Shown: positions 39,501 to 52,949, counted from the first letter of the stretch. The stretch: 64,000 nucleotides of DNA from Hydractinia symbiolongicarpus (GCF_029227915.1 NC_079888.1:20254001-20318000); one strand, 5' to 3'. Numbers and translations are program-made. The notes: a model not told the origin generated them from the letters alone.

Positions 39501-41425
39501 GACTGTGACCTGATAAATGTGAAAAATGAGACAATTGGACTCCAAGAAATAACATTCTTGTTAATTTGACGCGATTACCGGAACTCAGCGATTACACTGG
39601 GCACTGTGGTAGCGCTTCATTTAAAAATTAAGATAAAAAAGGCATTTTTTTATTGTGGGACCAATTCTAGCCGTTATTGCGCGCTAAAGAAACAGCGACA
39701 TTTTCAAGAACTACATTTCATTGACTTTCTAACGGTGTCAGTCCGTTTGTGTTACAACGGTTGGGTCACATATTCGTACCAACATGTGATTAGCGATATT
39801 TTTCTGATATTACTAGGTTGCATCGCTTTTAACAATGAAACGATTGACTGTGGGACTTAATTGAGCTAACTTTGGACTGTGACCTGATAAATGTGATAAA
39901 TGAGACAATTGGACTCCAAGAAATAACATTCTTATTAATTTGACGTGATTGCCGGAACTTAGCGATTACACTGGGCACTTTGGTAGCGCTTCATTTAAAA
40001 ATTCAGCTAAAAAAAGTCATTTTTTTACTGTAGCACCTATCCTAGCCCTTAGCGCGCGTTGAAGAAAAAGCGACAGTTTCAAAAACTACATTTCATTGAC
40101 TTTCTAACGGTGTCATTCCGTTTGAGTTACAACGGTTGGGTCACATATTCGTACCAACATGTATTTAGCGATATTTTTCTGATATCACTAGGTTGCATCG
40201 CTTTTAACTATGAAACGATTGACTGTGGGACTTAATTGAAGTAACTTTGGGCTGTGACCTGATAAATGTGATAAATGAGACAATTGGACTCCAAGAAATA
40301 ACATTATTCTTAATTGGACGTGATTGCCGGAACTCAGCGATTACACTGGCCGCTGTGGTAGCGCTTCATTTAAGAATTCAGATAAATGAGTCATTCTTTA
40401 CTGTGGGACCAATCCTATCTGTTATTGCGCGCTGAAGAAATAGCGACAGTTTCAAAAACTAAACTTCATTGAATTTCTAACGGTGTCAGTCCGTTTCAGT
40501 TACAACGGTTAGGTCACATATTCGTACCAACATGTATTTAGCGATATTTTTCTGATATTACTAGGTTGCATCGCTTTTAACTATGAAACGATTGACTGTG
40601 GGACTTAATTGAACTAACTTTGGACTCTGGCCTGATAAATGTGATGAATGAGACAATTGGACACCAAGAAATAACATTCTTCTTAATTTCACATGATTGC
40701 CGAAACTCAGCGAATACACTGGGCTCTGTGGTAGCGCTTCATTTAAGAATTAAGTTAAAAAAAGTCATTTTTTTATTGTGGGACCTATCCTAGACGTTAT
40801 CGCGCGTTGAGGAAATAGCGACAGTTTCAAAAACTACATTTCATTGTCTTTCTAACGGTGTCAGTCCGTTTCAGTTTCAACGGTTGTGTCACATATTCGT
40901 ACCAACATGTATTTAGCGATATTTTTTTGATATTACCAGGTTGCATCGCTTTTAACAATGAAACGATTGACTGTGGGACTTAATTGAACTAACTTTGGAC
41001 TTTGACCTGATAAATGTGATAAATGAGACAATTGGACTCCAAGAAATAACATTATTCTTAATTGGACGTGATTGCCGGAACTCAGCGATTACACTGGCCG
41101 CTGTGGTAGCGCTTCATTTAAGAATTTACATAAATAAGTCATTCTTTACTGTGGGACCAATCCTATCTGTTATCGCGCGCTGAAGAAATAGCGACAGTTT
41201 CAAAAACTAAATTTCATTGAATTTCTAACGGTGTCAGTCCGTTTCCGTTACAACGGTTAGGTCACATATTCGTACCAACATGTATTTAGCGATATTTTTC
41301 TGATATTACTAGGTTGCATCGCTTTTAACTATGAAACGATTGACTGTGGGACTTAATTGAACTAACTTTGGACTCTGGCCTGATAAATGTGATGAATGAG
41401 ACAATTGGACACCAAGAAATAACAT
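36562..41425 (+). repeat. 12-mer HOR, variant copy 4 with 13 monomers (4864 bp)
   Basis: The first two monomers are not the GGCGGCTTTGG and TTACAATGGGC types of copies 1-3 but a GCGAATACAC monomer and a CTGTTGTAGCTC monomer. At about 37120-37140 the sequence rejoins the common order within the second monomer. A further monomer is present at 39182-39929: the 5' half of monomer 8 (ATCGAAAATTTCG) and its 3' half (ACATGTGATTAGCG) are separated by one extra monomer length. The rest agrees with the other copies apart from point changes. Confidence 0.9.
39556..39929 (+). repeat. Extra monomer inside HOR copy 4
   Basis: This 374 bp monomer has no separate counterpart in copies 1-3. It carries GATTACCGG, AAAAAAGGCATTTTT, AAACAGCGACATTTTC and TTTGTGTTAC in its 5' part, while its 3' part has ACATGTGATTAGCG, found in monomer 8 of copies 1-3. 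Either copy 4 gained a monomer, or copies 1-3 descend from a unit in which two monomers were fused into one. Confidence 0.85.
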
Positions 41426-42172
41426 TCTTCTTAATTTGACATGATTGCCGAAACTCAGCGAATACACTGGGCTCTGTGGTAGCGCTTCATTTAAGAATTA
41501 AGTTAAAAAAAGTCATTTTTTTATTGTGGGACCAATCCTAGACGTTATCGCGCGCTGAGGAAATAGCGACAGTTTCAAAAACTACATTTCATTGTCTTTC
41601 TAACGGTGTCAGTCCGTTTCAGTTTCAACGGTTGTGTCACATATTCGTACCAACATGTATTTAGCGATATTTTTTTGATATTACCAGGTTGCATCGCTTT
41701 TAACAATGAAACGATTGACTGTGGGACTTAATTGAACTAACTTTGGACTTTGACCTGATAAATGTGAAAAATCAGAAAATTGGACTCCAACAAATAACAT
41801 TCTTCTTAATTTGACGTGATTGCCGGAACTCAGCGATTACACTGGCCGCTGTTGTAGCTCTTCATTTAAGAGTTTAGATGAATAAGTCATTCTTTACTGT
41901 AGAACCAATCCTATCTGTTATCGCGCGCGGAAGAAATAGCGACAGTTTCAAAATCTAAATTTCATTGAATTTCTAACGGTGTCAGTCCGTTTCAGTTACA
42001 ACGGTTTGGTCACATATTCGTACAACATGTATTTAGCGATATTTTTCTGATATTACTAGGTTGCATCGCTTTTAACTATGAAACGATTGACTGTGGGACT
42101 TAATTGAACTAACTTTGGACTCTGGCCTGATAAATGTGATACATGAGTCAATTGGACACCAAGAAATAACAT
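41426..42172 (+). repeat. Two monomers repeating the start of copy 4
   Basis: Monomers 41426-41800 and 41801-42172 repeat the first two monomers of copy 4 (GCGAATACAC with CTCCAACAAAT, then CTGTTGTAGCTC). Agreement stops near 41985, where this segment keeps CAGTTACAACGGTTTGG and CGTACAACATG while copy 4 has GAGTTACAACGGTTGGG. It is the right edge of the 12-mer domain. Confidence 0.85.
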
Positions 42173-45100
42173 TCTTCTTAATTTGACATGATTGCCGAAA
42201 CTCAGCGATTACACTGGGCTCTGTGGTAGCGCCTCATTTAAGAATTAAGTTAAAAAAAGTCATTTTTTTATTGCGGGACCAATCCTAGACATTATCGCAC
42301 GCTGAGGAAATAGCGACAGTTTCAAAAACTACATTTCATTGACTTTCTAACGGTGTCAGTCACTTTGAGTTTCAACGGTTGTGTCACATATTTGTACCAA
42401 CATGTATTTAGCGATATTTTTATGATATTACTAGGTTGCATCGCTATTAACAATGAAACGTTGACTGTGGGACTTAATTGGACTAACTCTGGACTGTGAC
42501 CTAATAAATGTGATAAATGAGACAATTGGACTCCAAGAAATAACATTCTTCTTAATTTGACGTGATTGCCGGAACTCAGCGATTACACTGGGCTCTGTGG
42601 TAGCGCTCCATTTAGGAATTAAGATAAAAAGTCATTTTTTTATTGTGGGACCAATCCTAGCCAATATCTCGCGCTGAAGAAATAGCGACAGTTTCAAAAA
42701 CTACATTTCATTGACTTTCTAACCGTGTCAGTCCGTTTTAGTTACAACAGTTGGGTCACATATTCGTACCAACATGTATTTAGCGATATTTTTTTGATAT
42801 TACTAGGTTGCATCCCTTTTAACAATGAAACGTTGACTGTGGGACTTAATTGAACTAACTTTGGACTGTGACCTGATAAATGTGATAAATGAGACAATTG
42901 GACTCCAAGAAATAACATTCTTCTTAAATTGACGTGATTGCCGGAACTCAGCGATTACACTGGGCTCTGTGGCAGCGCTTCATTTAAGAATTAAGACAAA
43001 AAAGTCATTTTTTTATTGTGGGACCAATCCTAGCCAATATCTCGCGCTGAAGAAATAGCGACAGTTTCAAAAACTACATTTCATTGACTTTCTAACCGTG
43101 TCAGTCCGTTTTAGTTACAACAGTTGGGTCACATATTCGTACCAACATGTAATTAGCGATATTTTTTTGATATTACTAGGTTGCATCCCTTTTAACAATG
43201 AAACGTTGACTGTGGGACTTAATTGAACTAACTTTGGACTGTGACCTGATAAATGTGATAAATGAGACAATTGGACTCCAAGAAATAACATTCTTCTTAA
43301 ATTGACGTGATTGCCGGAACTCAGCGATTACACTGGGCTCTGTGGCAGCGCTTCATTTAAGAATTATGATAAAAAAAGTCATTTTTTTATTGTGGGACCA
43401 ATCCTAGCCATTATCGCGCACTGAGGAAATAGCGACAGTTTCAAAAACTACATTTCATAGACTTTCTAACGGTATCAGTCTGCTTGAGTTTCAACGGTTG
43501 TGTCACATATTCGTACCAACATGTATTTAGCGATATTTTTTTGATATTACTAGGTTGCATCCCTTTTAACAATGAAACGTTGACTGTGGGACTTAATTGA
43601 ACTAACTTTGGACTGTGACCTGATAAATGTGATAAATGAGACAATTGGACTCCAAGAAAAAACATTCTTCTTAATTTGACATGATTGCCGAAACTCAGCG
43701 ATTACACTGGGCTCTGTGGTAGCGCTTCATTTAAGAATTATGATAAAAAAAGTCATTTTTTTATTGTGGGACCAATCCTAGCCATTATCGCGCACTGAGG
43801 AAATAGCGACAGTTTCAAAAACTACATTTCATAGATTTTCTAACGGTATCAGTCTGCTTGAGTTTCAACGGTTGTGTCACATATTCGTACCAACATGTAT
43901 TTAGCGATATTTTTTTGATATTACTAGGTTGCATCGCTTTTAACAATGAAACGTTGACTGTGGGACTTAATTGAACTAACTTTGGACTGTGACCTGATAA
44001 ATGTGATAAATGAGACAATTGGTTTCCAAGAAATAACATTCTTCTTAATTTGACGTGATTGCCGGACTCAGCGATTACACTGGGCTCTGTGGTAGGGCTT
44101 TATTTAAGAATTAAGATAAAAAAAGTCATTTTTTTATTGCGGGACCAATCCTATCCATTATCTCGCGCTGAAGAAATATCGACAGTTTCAAAAACTACAT
44201 TTCATTGACTTTCTAACGGTGTCAGTCCCCTTCACTTACAACGGTTTGGTCACAATTACGTACCAACATGTATTTAGCGATATTTTCCTGATATTACTAG
44301 GTTGCATCGCTTTTAACTATGAAACGATTGACTGTGGGACTTAATTGAACTAACTTTGGACTCTGGCCTGATAAATGTGATAAATGAGACAATTGGACAT
44401 AAAGAAATAACATTCTTCTTAATTTGACATGATTGCCGAAACTCAGCGATTACACTGGGCTCTGTGGTAGCGCTTCATTTAAGAATTAAGTTTAAAAAAG
44501 TCATTTTTTTATTGTGGGACCAATCCTAGCCAATATCTCGCGCTGAAGAAATAGCCACAGTTTCAAAAACTACATTTCATTGACTTTCTAACGGTGTCAG
44601 TCCGTTTGAGTTACAACGGTTGGGTCACATATTCGTACCAACATGTATTTAGCGATATTTTTTTGATATTACTAGGTTGCATCCGTTTTAACAATGAAAC
44701 GTTGACTGTGGGACTTAATTGAACTAACTTTGGACTGTGACCTGATAAATGTGATAAATGAGACAATTGGACTCCAAGAAATAACATTCTTCTTAATTTG
44801 ACGTGATTGCCGGAACTCATCGATTACACTGGGCTCTGTGGTAGCGCTTCATTTAAGAATTAAGATAAAAAAGTCATTTTTTTATTGTGGGACCAATCCT
44901 AGCCGTTATCGCGCGCTGAAGAAATAGCGACAGTTTCAAAAACTGCATTTCATTGACTTTCTAACGGTGTCAGTCCGTTTGAGTTACAACGGTTGGGTAA
45001 CATATTCGTACCAACATGTATTTAGCGATATTTTTCTGATATTACTAGGTTGCATCGCTTTTAACAATGAAACGATTGACTGTGGGACTTAATTGAGCTA

Positions 45101-45534
45101 ACTTTGGACTGTGACCTGATAAATCTGATAAATGAGACAATTGGACTCAAAGAGATAACATTCTTGTTAATTTGACGTGATTGCCGGAACTCAGCGATTA
45201 CACTGGGCTCTGTGGTAGGGTTTATTTAAGAATTAAGATAAAAAAGTCATTTTTTTATTGCGGGACCAATCCTATCCATTATCTCGCGCTGAAGAAATAT
45301 CGACAGTTTCAAAAACTACATTTCATTGACTTTCTAACGGTGTCAGTCCGTTTGAGTTACAACGGTTGGGTCACATATTCGTACCAACATGTATTTAGCG
45401 ATATTTTTCTGATATTACTAGGTTGCATCGCTTTTAACAATGAAACTATTGACTGTGGGACTTAATTGAGCTAACTTGGGACTGTGACCTGATAAATGTG
45501 ATAAATGAGACAATTGGACTCCAAGAAATAACAT
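42173..45534 (+). repeat. Irregular monomers with single-monomer duplications
   Basis: About nine monomers. Those at 42547 and 42919 share AACCGTGTCAG and CCGTTTTAGTTACAAC. Those at 43292 and 43666 share ACATTTCATAGA, CGGTATCAG and TCTGCTTGAG. GCATCCCTTTT occurs in three successive monomers. A monomer near 44040-44413 has CACAATTACGTACC and CAGTCCCCTTCAC, the first hint of the diverged H3 type. One base is missing in GCCGGACTCAGC (about 44063). No longer period was found. Confidence 0.8.
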
Positions 45535-46064
45535 TCTTCCTAATTTGACGTGATTGCCGGAACTCAGCGATTTCACTGGGCTCTGTGGTAGCGCTTCATT
45601 TAAGAATTATGATAAAAAAAGTCATTTTTTTATTGTGGGACCAATCCTAGCCGTTATTGCGCGCTGAAGAAATAGCGACAGTTTCAAAAACTGCATTTCA
45701 TTGACTTTCTAACGGTGTCAGTCCGTTTGAGTTACAACGGTTGGGTAACATATTCGTACCAACATGTATTTAGCGATATCTTTCTGATATTACTAGGTTG
45801 CATCGCTTTTAACAATGAAACGATTGACTGTGACAGTTTCAAAAACTACATTTCATTGACTTTCTAACGGTGTCAGTCCGTTTGAGTTACAACGGTTGGG
45901 TCACATATTCGTACCAACATGTATTTAGCGATATTTTTCTGATATTACTAGGTTGCATCGCTTTTAACAATGAAACGATTGACTGTGGGACTTAATTGAG
46001 CTAACTTGGGACTGTGACCTGATAAATGTGATAAATGAGACAATTGGACTCCAAGAAATAACAT
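45535..46064 (+). repeat. Fused monomer pair with 218 bp deletion
   Basis: Two monomer starts are 530 bp apart instead of about 748. At 45826-45840 the sequence runs GACTGTGACAGTTTC: the 3' GACTGTG (normally followed by GGACTTAATTG) is joined directly to GACAGTTTC of the next monomer. This removes about 218 bp, including the start motif and the A/T dyad. The join shares a few bases (GTG/G and GACAG), compatible with end joining or slippage. Confidence 0.9.
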
Positions 46065-49055
46065 TCTTCCTAATTTGACGTGATTGCCGGAACTCAGCGA
46101 TTTCACTGGGCTCTGTGGTAGCGCTTCATTTAAGAATTATGATAAAAAAAGTCATTTTTTTATTGTGGGACCAACCCTAGCCATTATCGCGCGCTGAAGA
46201 AATAGCGACAGTTTCAAAAACTACATTTCATAGACTTTCTAACGGTGTCAGTCTGTTTGAGTTTCAACGGTTGTGTCACATATTCGTACCAACATGTATT
46301 TAGCGATATTTTTTTGATGTTACTAGGTTGCATCGCTTTTAACAATGAAACGTTGACTGTGGGACTTAATTAAACTAACTTTGGACTGTGACCTGATAAA
46401 TGTGATAAATGAGACAATTGGTTTCCAAGAAATAACATTCTTCTTATTTTGACGTGATTGCCGGAACTCAGCGATTACACTGGGCTCTGTGGTAGGGCTT
46501 TATTTAAGAATTAAGATAAAAAAGTCATTTTTTTATTGCGGGACCAATCCTATCCATTATCTCGCGCTGAAGAAATATCGACAGTTTCAAAAACTACATT
46601 TCATTGACTTTCTAACGGTGTCAGTCCGTTTGAGTTACAACGGTTGGGTCACATATTCGTACCAACATGTATTTAGCGATATTTTTCTGATATTACTAGG
46701 TTGCATCGCTTTTAACAATGAAACGATTGACTGTGGGACTTAATTGAGCTAACTTGGGACTGTGACCTGATAAATGTGATAAATGAGACATTTGGACTCC
46801 AAGAAATAACATTCTTCTTAATTTGACGTGATTGCCGGAACTCGGCGATTACACTGGGCTCTGTAGTAGCGCTTCAATTAAGAATTTAGATAAAAAAAGT
46901 CATTTTTTTATTGTGGGACCAATCCTAGCCATTATCGCGCGCTGAGGTAATAGCGACAGTTTCAAAACCAAAATTTTATAGACTTTCTAACGGTGTCAGT
47001 CTGTTTGAGTTTCAACGGTTGTGTCACATATTCGTACCAACATGTATTTAGCGATATTTTTTTGATGTTACTAGGTTGCATCGCTTTTAACAATGAAACG
47101 TTGACTGTGGGACTTAATTAAACTAACTTTGGACTGTGACCTGATAAATGTGATAAATGAGACAATTGGTTTCCAAGAAATAACATTCTTCTTAATTTGA
47201 CGTGATTGCCGGAACTCAGCGATTACACTGGGCTCTGTGGTAGGGCTTTATTTAAGAATTAAGATAATAAAGTCATTTTTTATTGTGGGACCAATCCTAG
47301 CCGTTATTGCGCGCTAAAGAAATAGCGACAGTTTCAAGAACTACATTTCATTGACTTTCTAACGGTGTCAGTCCGTTTGAGTTACAACGGTTGGGTCACA
47401 TATTCGTACAAACATGTGTTTAGCGATATTTTTCTGATATTACTAGGTTGCATCGCTTTTAACAATAAAACGATTGACTGTGGGACTTAATTGAGCTAAC
47501 TTGGGACTGTGACCTGATAAATGTGATAAATGAGACAATTGGACTCCAAGAAATAACATTCTTCCTAATTTGACGTGATTGCCGGAACTCAGCGATTTCA
47601 CTGGGCTCTGTGGTAGCGCTTCATTTAAGAATTATGATAAAAAAAGTCATTTTTTTATTGTGGGACCAACCCTAGCCATTATCGCGCGCTGAAGAAATAG
47701 CGACAGTTTCAAAAACTACATTTCATAGACTTTCTAACGGTGTCAGTCTGTTTGAGTTTCAACGGTTGTGTCACATATTCGTACCAACATGTATTTAGCG
47801 ATATTTTTTTGATGTTACTAGGTTGCATCGCTTTTAACAATGAAACGTTGACTGTGGGACTTAATTAAACTAACTTTGGACTGTGACCTGATAAATGTGA
47901 TAAATGAGACAATTGGTTTCCAAGAAATAACATTCTTCTTATTTTGACGTGATTGCCGGAACTCAGCGATTACACTGGGCTCTGTGGTAGGGCTTTATTT
48001 AAGAATTAAGATAAAAAAGTCATTTTTTTATTGCGGGACCAATCCTATCCATTATCTCGCGCTGAAGAAATATCGACAGTTTCAAAAACTACATTTCATT
48101 GACTTTCTAACGGTGTCAGTCCGTTTGAGTTACAACGGTTGGGTCACATATTCGTACCAACATGTATTTAGCGATATTTTTCTGATATTACTAGGTTGCA
48201 TCGCTTTTAACAATGAAACGATTGACTGTGGGACTTAATTGAGCTAACTTGGGACTGTGACCTGATAAATGTGATAAATGAGACATTTGGACTCCAAGAA
48301 ATAACATTCTTCTTAATTTGACGTGATTGCCGGAACTCGGCGATTACACTGGGCTCTGTAGTAGCGCTTCAATTAAGAATTTAGATAAAAAAAAGTCATT
48401 TTTTTATTGTGGGACCAATCCTAGCCATTATCGCGCGCTGAGGTAATAGCGACAGTTTCAAAACCAAAATTTTATAGACTTTCTAACGGTGTCAGTCTGT
48501 TTGAGTTTCAACGGTTGTGTCACATATTCGTACCAACATGTATTTAGCGATATTTTTTTGATGTTACTAGGTTGCATCGCTTTTAACAATGAAACGTTGA
48601 CTGTGGGACTTAATTAAACTAACTTTGGACTGTGACCTGATAAATGTGATAAATGAGACAATTGGTTTCCAAGAAATAACATTCTTCTTAATTTGACGTG
48701 ATTGCCGGAACTCAGCGATTACACTGGGCTCTGTGGTAGGGCTTTATTTAAGAATTAAGATAATAAAGTCATTTTTTATTGTGGGACCAATCCTAGCCGT
48801 TATTGCGCGCTAAAGAAATAGCGACAGTTTCAAGAACTACATTTCATTGACTTTCTAACGGTGTCAGTCCGTTTGAGTTACAACGGTTGGGTCACATATT
48901 CGTACAAACATGTGTTTAGCGATATTTTTCTGATATTACTAGGTTGCATCGCTTTTAACAATAAAACGATTGACTGTGGGACTTAATTGAGCTAACTTTG
49001 GACTGTGACCTGATAAATGTGATAAATGAGACAATTGGACTCCAAGAAATAACAT
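46065..49055 (+). repeat. Nested 4-mer duplication (1495 bp)
   Basis: Copies 46065-47559 and 47560-49055. Each has a TTGATGTTACTAGG H1 monomer, a GTAGGGCTTT monomer, a TCAAAACCAAAATTTTATAG monomer and an AAAGAAATAGCG monomer with ACAAACATGTG and AATAAAACG. The second copy has one additional A (about 48390) and switches to GAGCTAACTTTGG at its end where the first has GAGCTAACTTGGG. Confidence 0.9.
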
Positions 49056-49803
49056 TCTTATTAATTTGACGTGATTGCCGGAACTCAGCGATTACACTAG
49101 CCGCTGTGGTAGCGCTTCATTTAAGAGTTTAGATAAATAAGTCATTCTTTACTGTGGGACCAATCCTACCCGTTATCGCGCCCTGAAGAAATACCGACAG
49201 TTTCAAAAAATACATTTCATTGACATTCTAACGGTGTCAGTCCCTTTCAGTTACAACGGTTTGGTCACATATACGTACCAACATGCATTTAGCGATATTT
49301 TTCTGATATTACTAGGTTGCGTCGCTTTTAACGATAAAACGATTGACTGTGGGACTTAATTGAACTAACTTTGGGCTGTCTCCTGATAAATGTGATAAAG
49401 GGGACAATTGGACTCCAAGAAATAACATACTTGTTAACTTGACATGATTGCCGAAACTCAGCGATTACACTTGGCTCTGTGGTAGCGCTTCATTTAAGAA
49501 TTAAGATAAAAAAAGTCATTTCTTTATGGTGGGACCAATCCTAGCCGTTATCGCGCGCTAGAGAAATAGCGACAGTTTCAAGAAATACATTTCATTGACT
49601 TTCTAACGGTGTCAGTCCGTTTGAGTTACAACGGTTGTGTCACATATTCGTACCAACATGTATTTAGCGATATTTTTCTGATATTACTAGGTTGCATCGC
49701 TTTTAACAATGAAACGATTGACTGTGGGACTTAATTGAGCTAACTTGGGACTGTGACCTGATAAATGTGATAAATGAGACAATTGGACTCCAAGAAATAA
49801 CAT

Positions 49804-52435
49804 TCTTCCTAATTTGACGTGATTGCCGGAACTCAGCGATTTCACTGGGCTCTGTGGTAGCGCTTCATTTAAGAATTATGATAAAAAAAGTCATTTTTTT
49901 ATTGTGGGACCAATCCTAGCCGTTATTGCGCGCTGAAGAAATAGCGACAGTTTCAAAAACTGCATTTCATTGACTTTCTAACGGTGTCAGTCCGTTTGAG
50001 TTACAACGGTTGGGTAACATATTCGTACCAACATGTATTTAGCGATATCTTTCTGATATTACTAGGTTGCATCGCTTTTAACAATGAAACGATTGACTGT
50101 GACAGTTTCAAAAACTACATTTCATTGACTTTCTAACGGTGTCAGTCCGTTTGAGTTACAACGGTTGGGTCACATATTCGTACCAACATGTATTTAGCGA
50201 TATTTTTCTGATATTACTAGGTTGCATCGCTTTTAACAATGAAACGATTGACTGTGGGACTTAATTGAGCTAACTTGGGACTGTGACCTGATAAATGTGA
50301 TAAATGAGACAATTGGACTCCAAGAAATAACATTCTTCCTAATTTGACGTGATTGCCGGAACTCAGCGATTTCACTGGGCTCTGTGGTAGCGCTTCATTT
50401 AAGAATTATGATAAAAAAAGTCATTTTTTTATTGTGGGACCAACCCTAGCCATTATCGCGCGCTGAAGAAATAGCGACAGTTTCAAAAACTACATTTCAT
50501 AGACTTTCTAACGGTGTCAGTCTGTTTGAGTTTCAACGGTTGTGTCACATATTCGTACCAACATGTATTTAGCGATATTTTTTTGATGTTACTAGGTTGC
50601 ATCGCTTTTAACAATGAAACGTTGACTGTGGGACTTAATTAAACTAACTTTGGACTGTGACCTGATAAATGTGATAAATGAGACAATTGGTTTCCAAGAA
50701 ATAACATTCTTCTTATTTTGACGTGATTGCCGGAACTCAGCGATTACACTGGGCTCTGTGGTAGGGCTTTATTTAAGAATTAAGATAAAAAAGTCATTTT
50801 TTTATTGCGGGACCAATCCTATCCATTATCTCGCGCTGAAGAAATATCGACAGTTTCAAAAACTACATTTCATTGACTTTCTAACGGTGTCAGTCCGTTT
50901 GAGTTACAACGGTTGGGTCACATATTCGTACCAACATGTATTTAGCGATATTTTTCTGATATTACTAGGTTGCATCGCTTTTAACAATGAAACGATTGAC
51001 TGTGGGACTTAATTGAGCTAACTTGGGACTGTGACCTGATAAATGTGATAAATGAGACATTTGGACTCCAAGAAATAACATTCTTCTTAATTTGACGTGA
51101 TTGCCGGAACTCGGCGATTACACTGGGCTCTGTAGTAGCGCTTCAATTAAGAATTTAGATAAAAAAAGTCATTTTTTTATTGTGGGACCAATCCTAGCCA
51201 TTATCGCGCGCTGAGGTAATAGCGACAGTTTCAAAACCAAAATTTTATAGACTTTCTAACGGTGTCAGTCTGTTTGAGTTTCAACGGTTGTGTCACATAT
51301 TCGTACCAACATGTATTTAGCGATATTTTTTTGATGTTACTAGGTTGCATCGCTTTTAACAATGAAACGTTGACTGTGGGACTTAATTAAACTAACTTTG
51401 GACTGTGACCTGATAAATGTGATAAATGAGACAATTGGTTTCCAAGAAATAACATTCTTCTTAATTTGACGTGATTGCCGGAACTCAGCGATTACACTGG
51501 GCTCTGTGGTAGGGCTTTATTTAAGAATTAAGATAATAAAGTCATTTTTTATTGTGGGACCAATCCTAGCCGTTATTGCGCGCTAAAGAAATAGCGACAG
51601 TTTCAAGAACTACATTTCATTGACTTTCTAACGGTGTCAGTCCGTTTGAGTTACAACGGTTGGGTCACATATTCGTACAAACATGTGTTTAGCGATATTT
51701 TTCTGATATTACTAGGTTGCATCGCTTTTAACAATAAAACGATTGACTGTGGGACTTAATTGAGCTAACTTTGGACTGTGACCTGATAAATGTGATAAAT
51801 GAGACAATTGGACTCCAAGAAATAACATTCTTATTAATTTGACGTGATTGCCGGAACTCAGCGATTACACTAGCCGCTGTGGTAGCGCTTCATTTAAGAG
51901 TTTAGATAAATAAGTCATTCTTTACTGTGGGACCAATCCTACCCGTTATCGCGCCCTGAAGAAATACCGACAGTTTCAAAAAATACATTTCATTGACATT
52001 CTAACGGTGTCAGTCCCTTTCAGTTACAACGGTTTGGTCACATATACGTACCAACATGCATTTAGCGATATTTTTCTGATATTACTAGGTTGCGTCGCTT
52101 TTAACGATAAAACGATTGACTGTGGGACTTAATTGAACTAACTTTGGGCTGTCTCCTGATAAATGTGATAAAGGGGACAATTGGACTCCAAGAAATAACA
52201 TACTTGTTAACTTGACATGATTGCCGAAACTCAGCGATTACACTTGGCTCTGTGGTAGCGCTTCATTTAAGAATTAAGATAAAAAAAGTCATTTCTTTAT
52301 GGTGGGACCAATCCTAGCCGTTATCGCGCGCTAGAGAAATAGCGACAGTTTCAAGAAATACATTTCATTGACTTTCTAACGGTGTCAGTCCGTTTGAGTT
52401 ACAACGGTTGTGTCACATATTCGTACCAACATGTA
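49804..52435 (+). repeat. 4269 bp block, copy 2 with one 4-mer fewer
   Basis: The block starts with the same 530 bp fused pair (49804-50333, same GACTGTGACAG join at about 50095), then one 4-mer (50334-51828), then the ACTAGCCGCTG and ACACTTGGCTC monomers. It agrees with copy 1 until about 52435, where CATGTATTAAGCG and TTACCAGG begin. Because only one 4-mer is present, the equivalent span is 2774 bp rather than 4269 bp. Confidence 0.88.
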
Positions 52436-52949
52436 TTAAGCGATATTTTTCTGATATTACCAGGTTGCATCGCTTTTAACTATGAAACGATTGACTGTGG
52501 GACTTAATTGAGCTAACTTTGGACTGTCTCCTGATAAATGTGATAAAGGAGACAATTGAACTCCAAGAAATAACATTCTTGTTAACTTGAAATGATTGCC
52601 GAAACTCAGCGATTACACTGGGCTCTGTGGTAGCGCTTCAATTAAGAGTTTAGATAAATAAGTCATTCTTTACTGTGGGACCAATCCTATCCTTTATCGC
52701 GCGCTGAAGAAATAGCGACAGTCTCAAAAACTACATTTCATTGACTTTCTAACGGTGTCAGTCCCTTTCAGTTACAACGGTTTGGTCACAAATACGTACC
52801 AACATGTATTTAGCGATATTTTTCTGATATTACTAGGTTGCGTCGCTTTTAACGATGAAACGATTGACTGTGGGACTTAATTGAACTAACTTTGGACTGT
52901 CTCCTGATAAATGTGATAAGGGAGACAACTGGACTCCAAGAAATAACAT
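52436..52949 (+). repeat. Transition into the H3-rich domain
   Basis: One and a half monomers. The full one carries TAGATAAATAAGTCATTC, CAGTCCCTTTCAG, CACAAATACGTACC and GGTTGCGTCGC, the H3 marker set. No longer period is seen across it. Confidence 0.7.

Larger units (their letters stand above)
45535..49803 (+). repeat. 4269 bp block, copy 1
   Basis: The block starts with a fused monomer pair (530 bp, 45535-46064), then two copies of a 4-mer (46065-47559 and 47560-49055, about 1495 bp each), then monomers at 49056 (ACTAGCCGCTG, H3-like) and 49429 (ACACTTGGCTC, CTTTATGGTGG). Everything up to 52435 after it repeats this order, minus one 4-mer. True homology starts slightly upstream, near 45390, so the block boundary lies inside a monomer. 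Confidence 0.88.
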
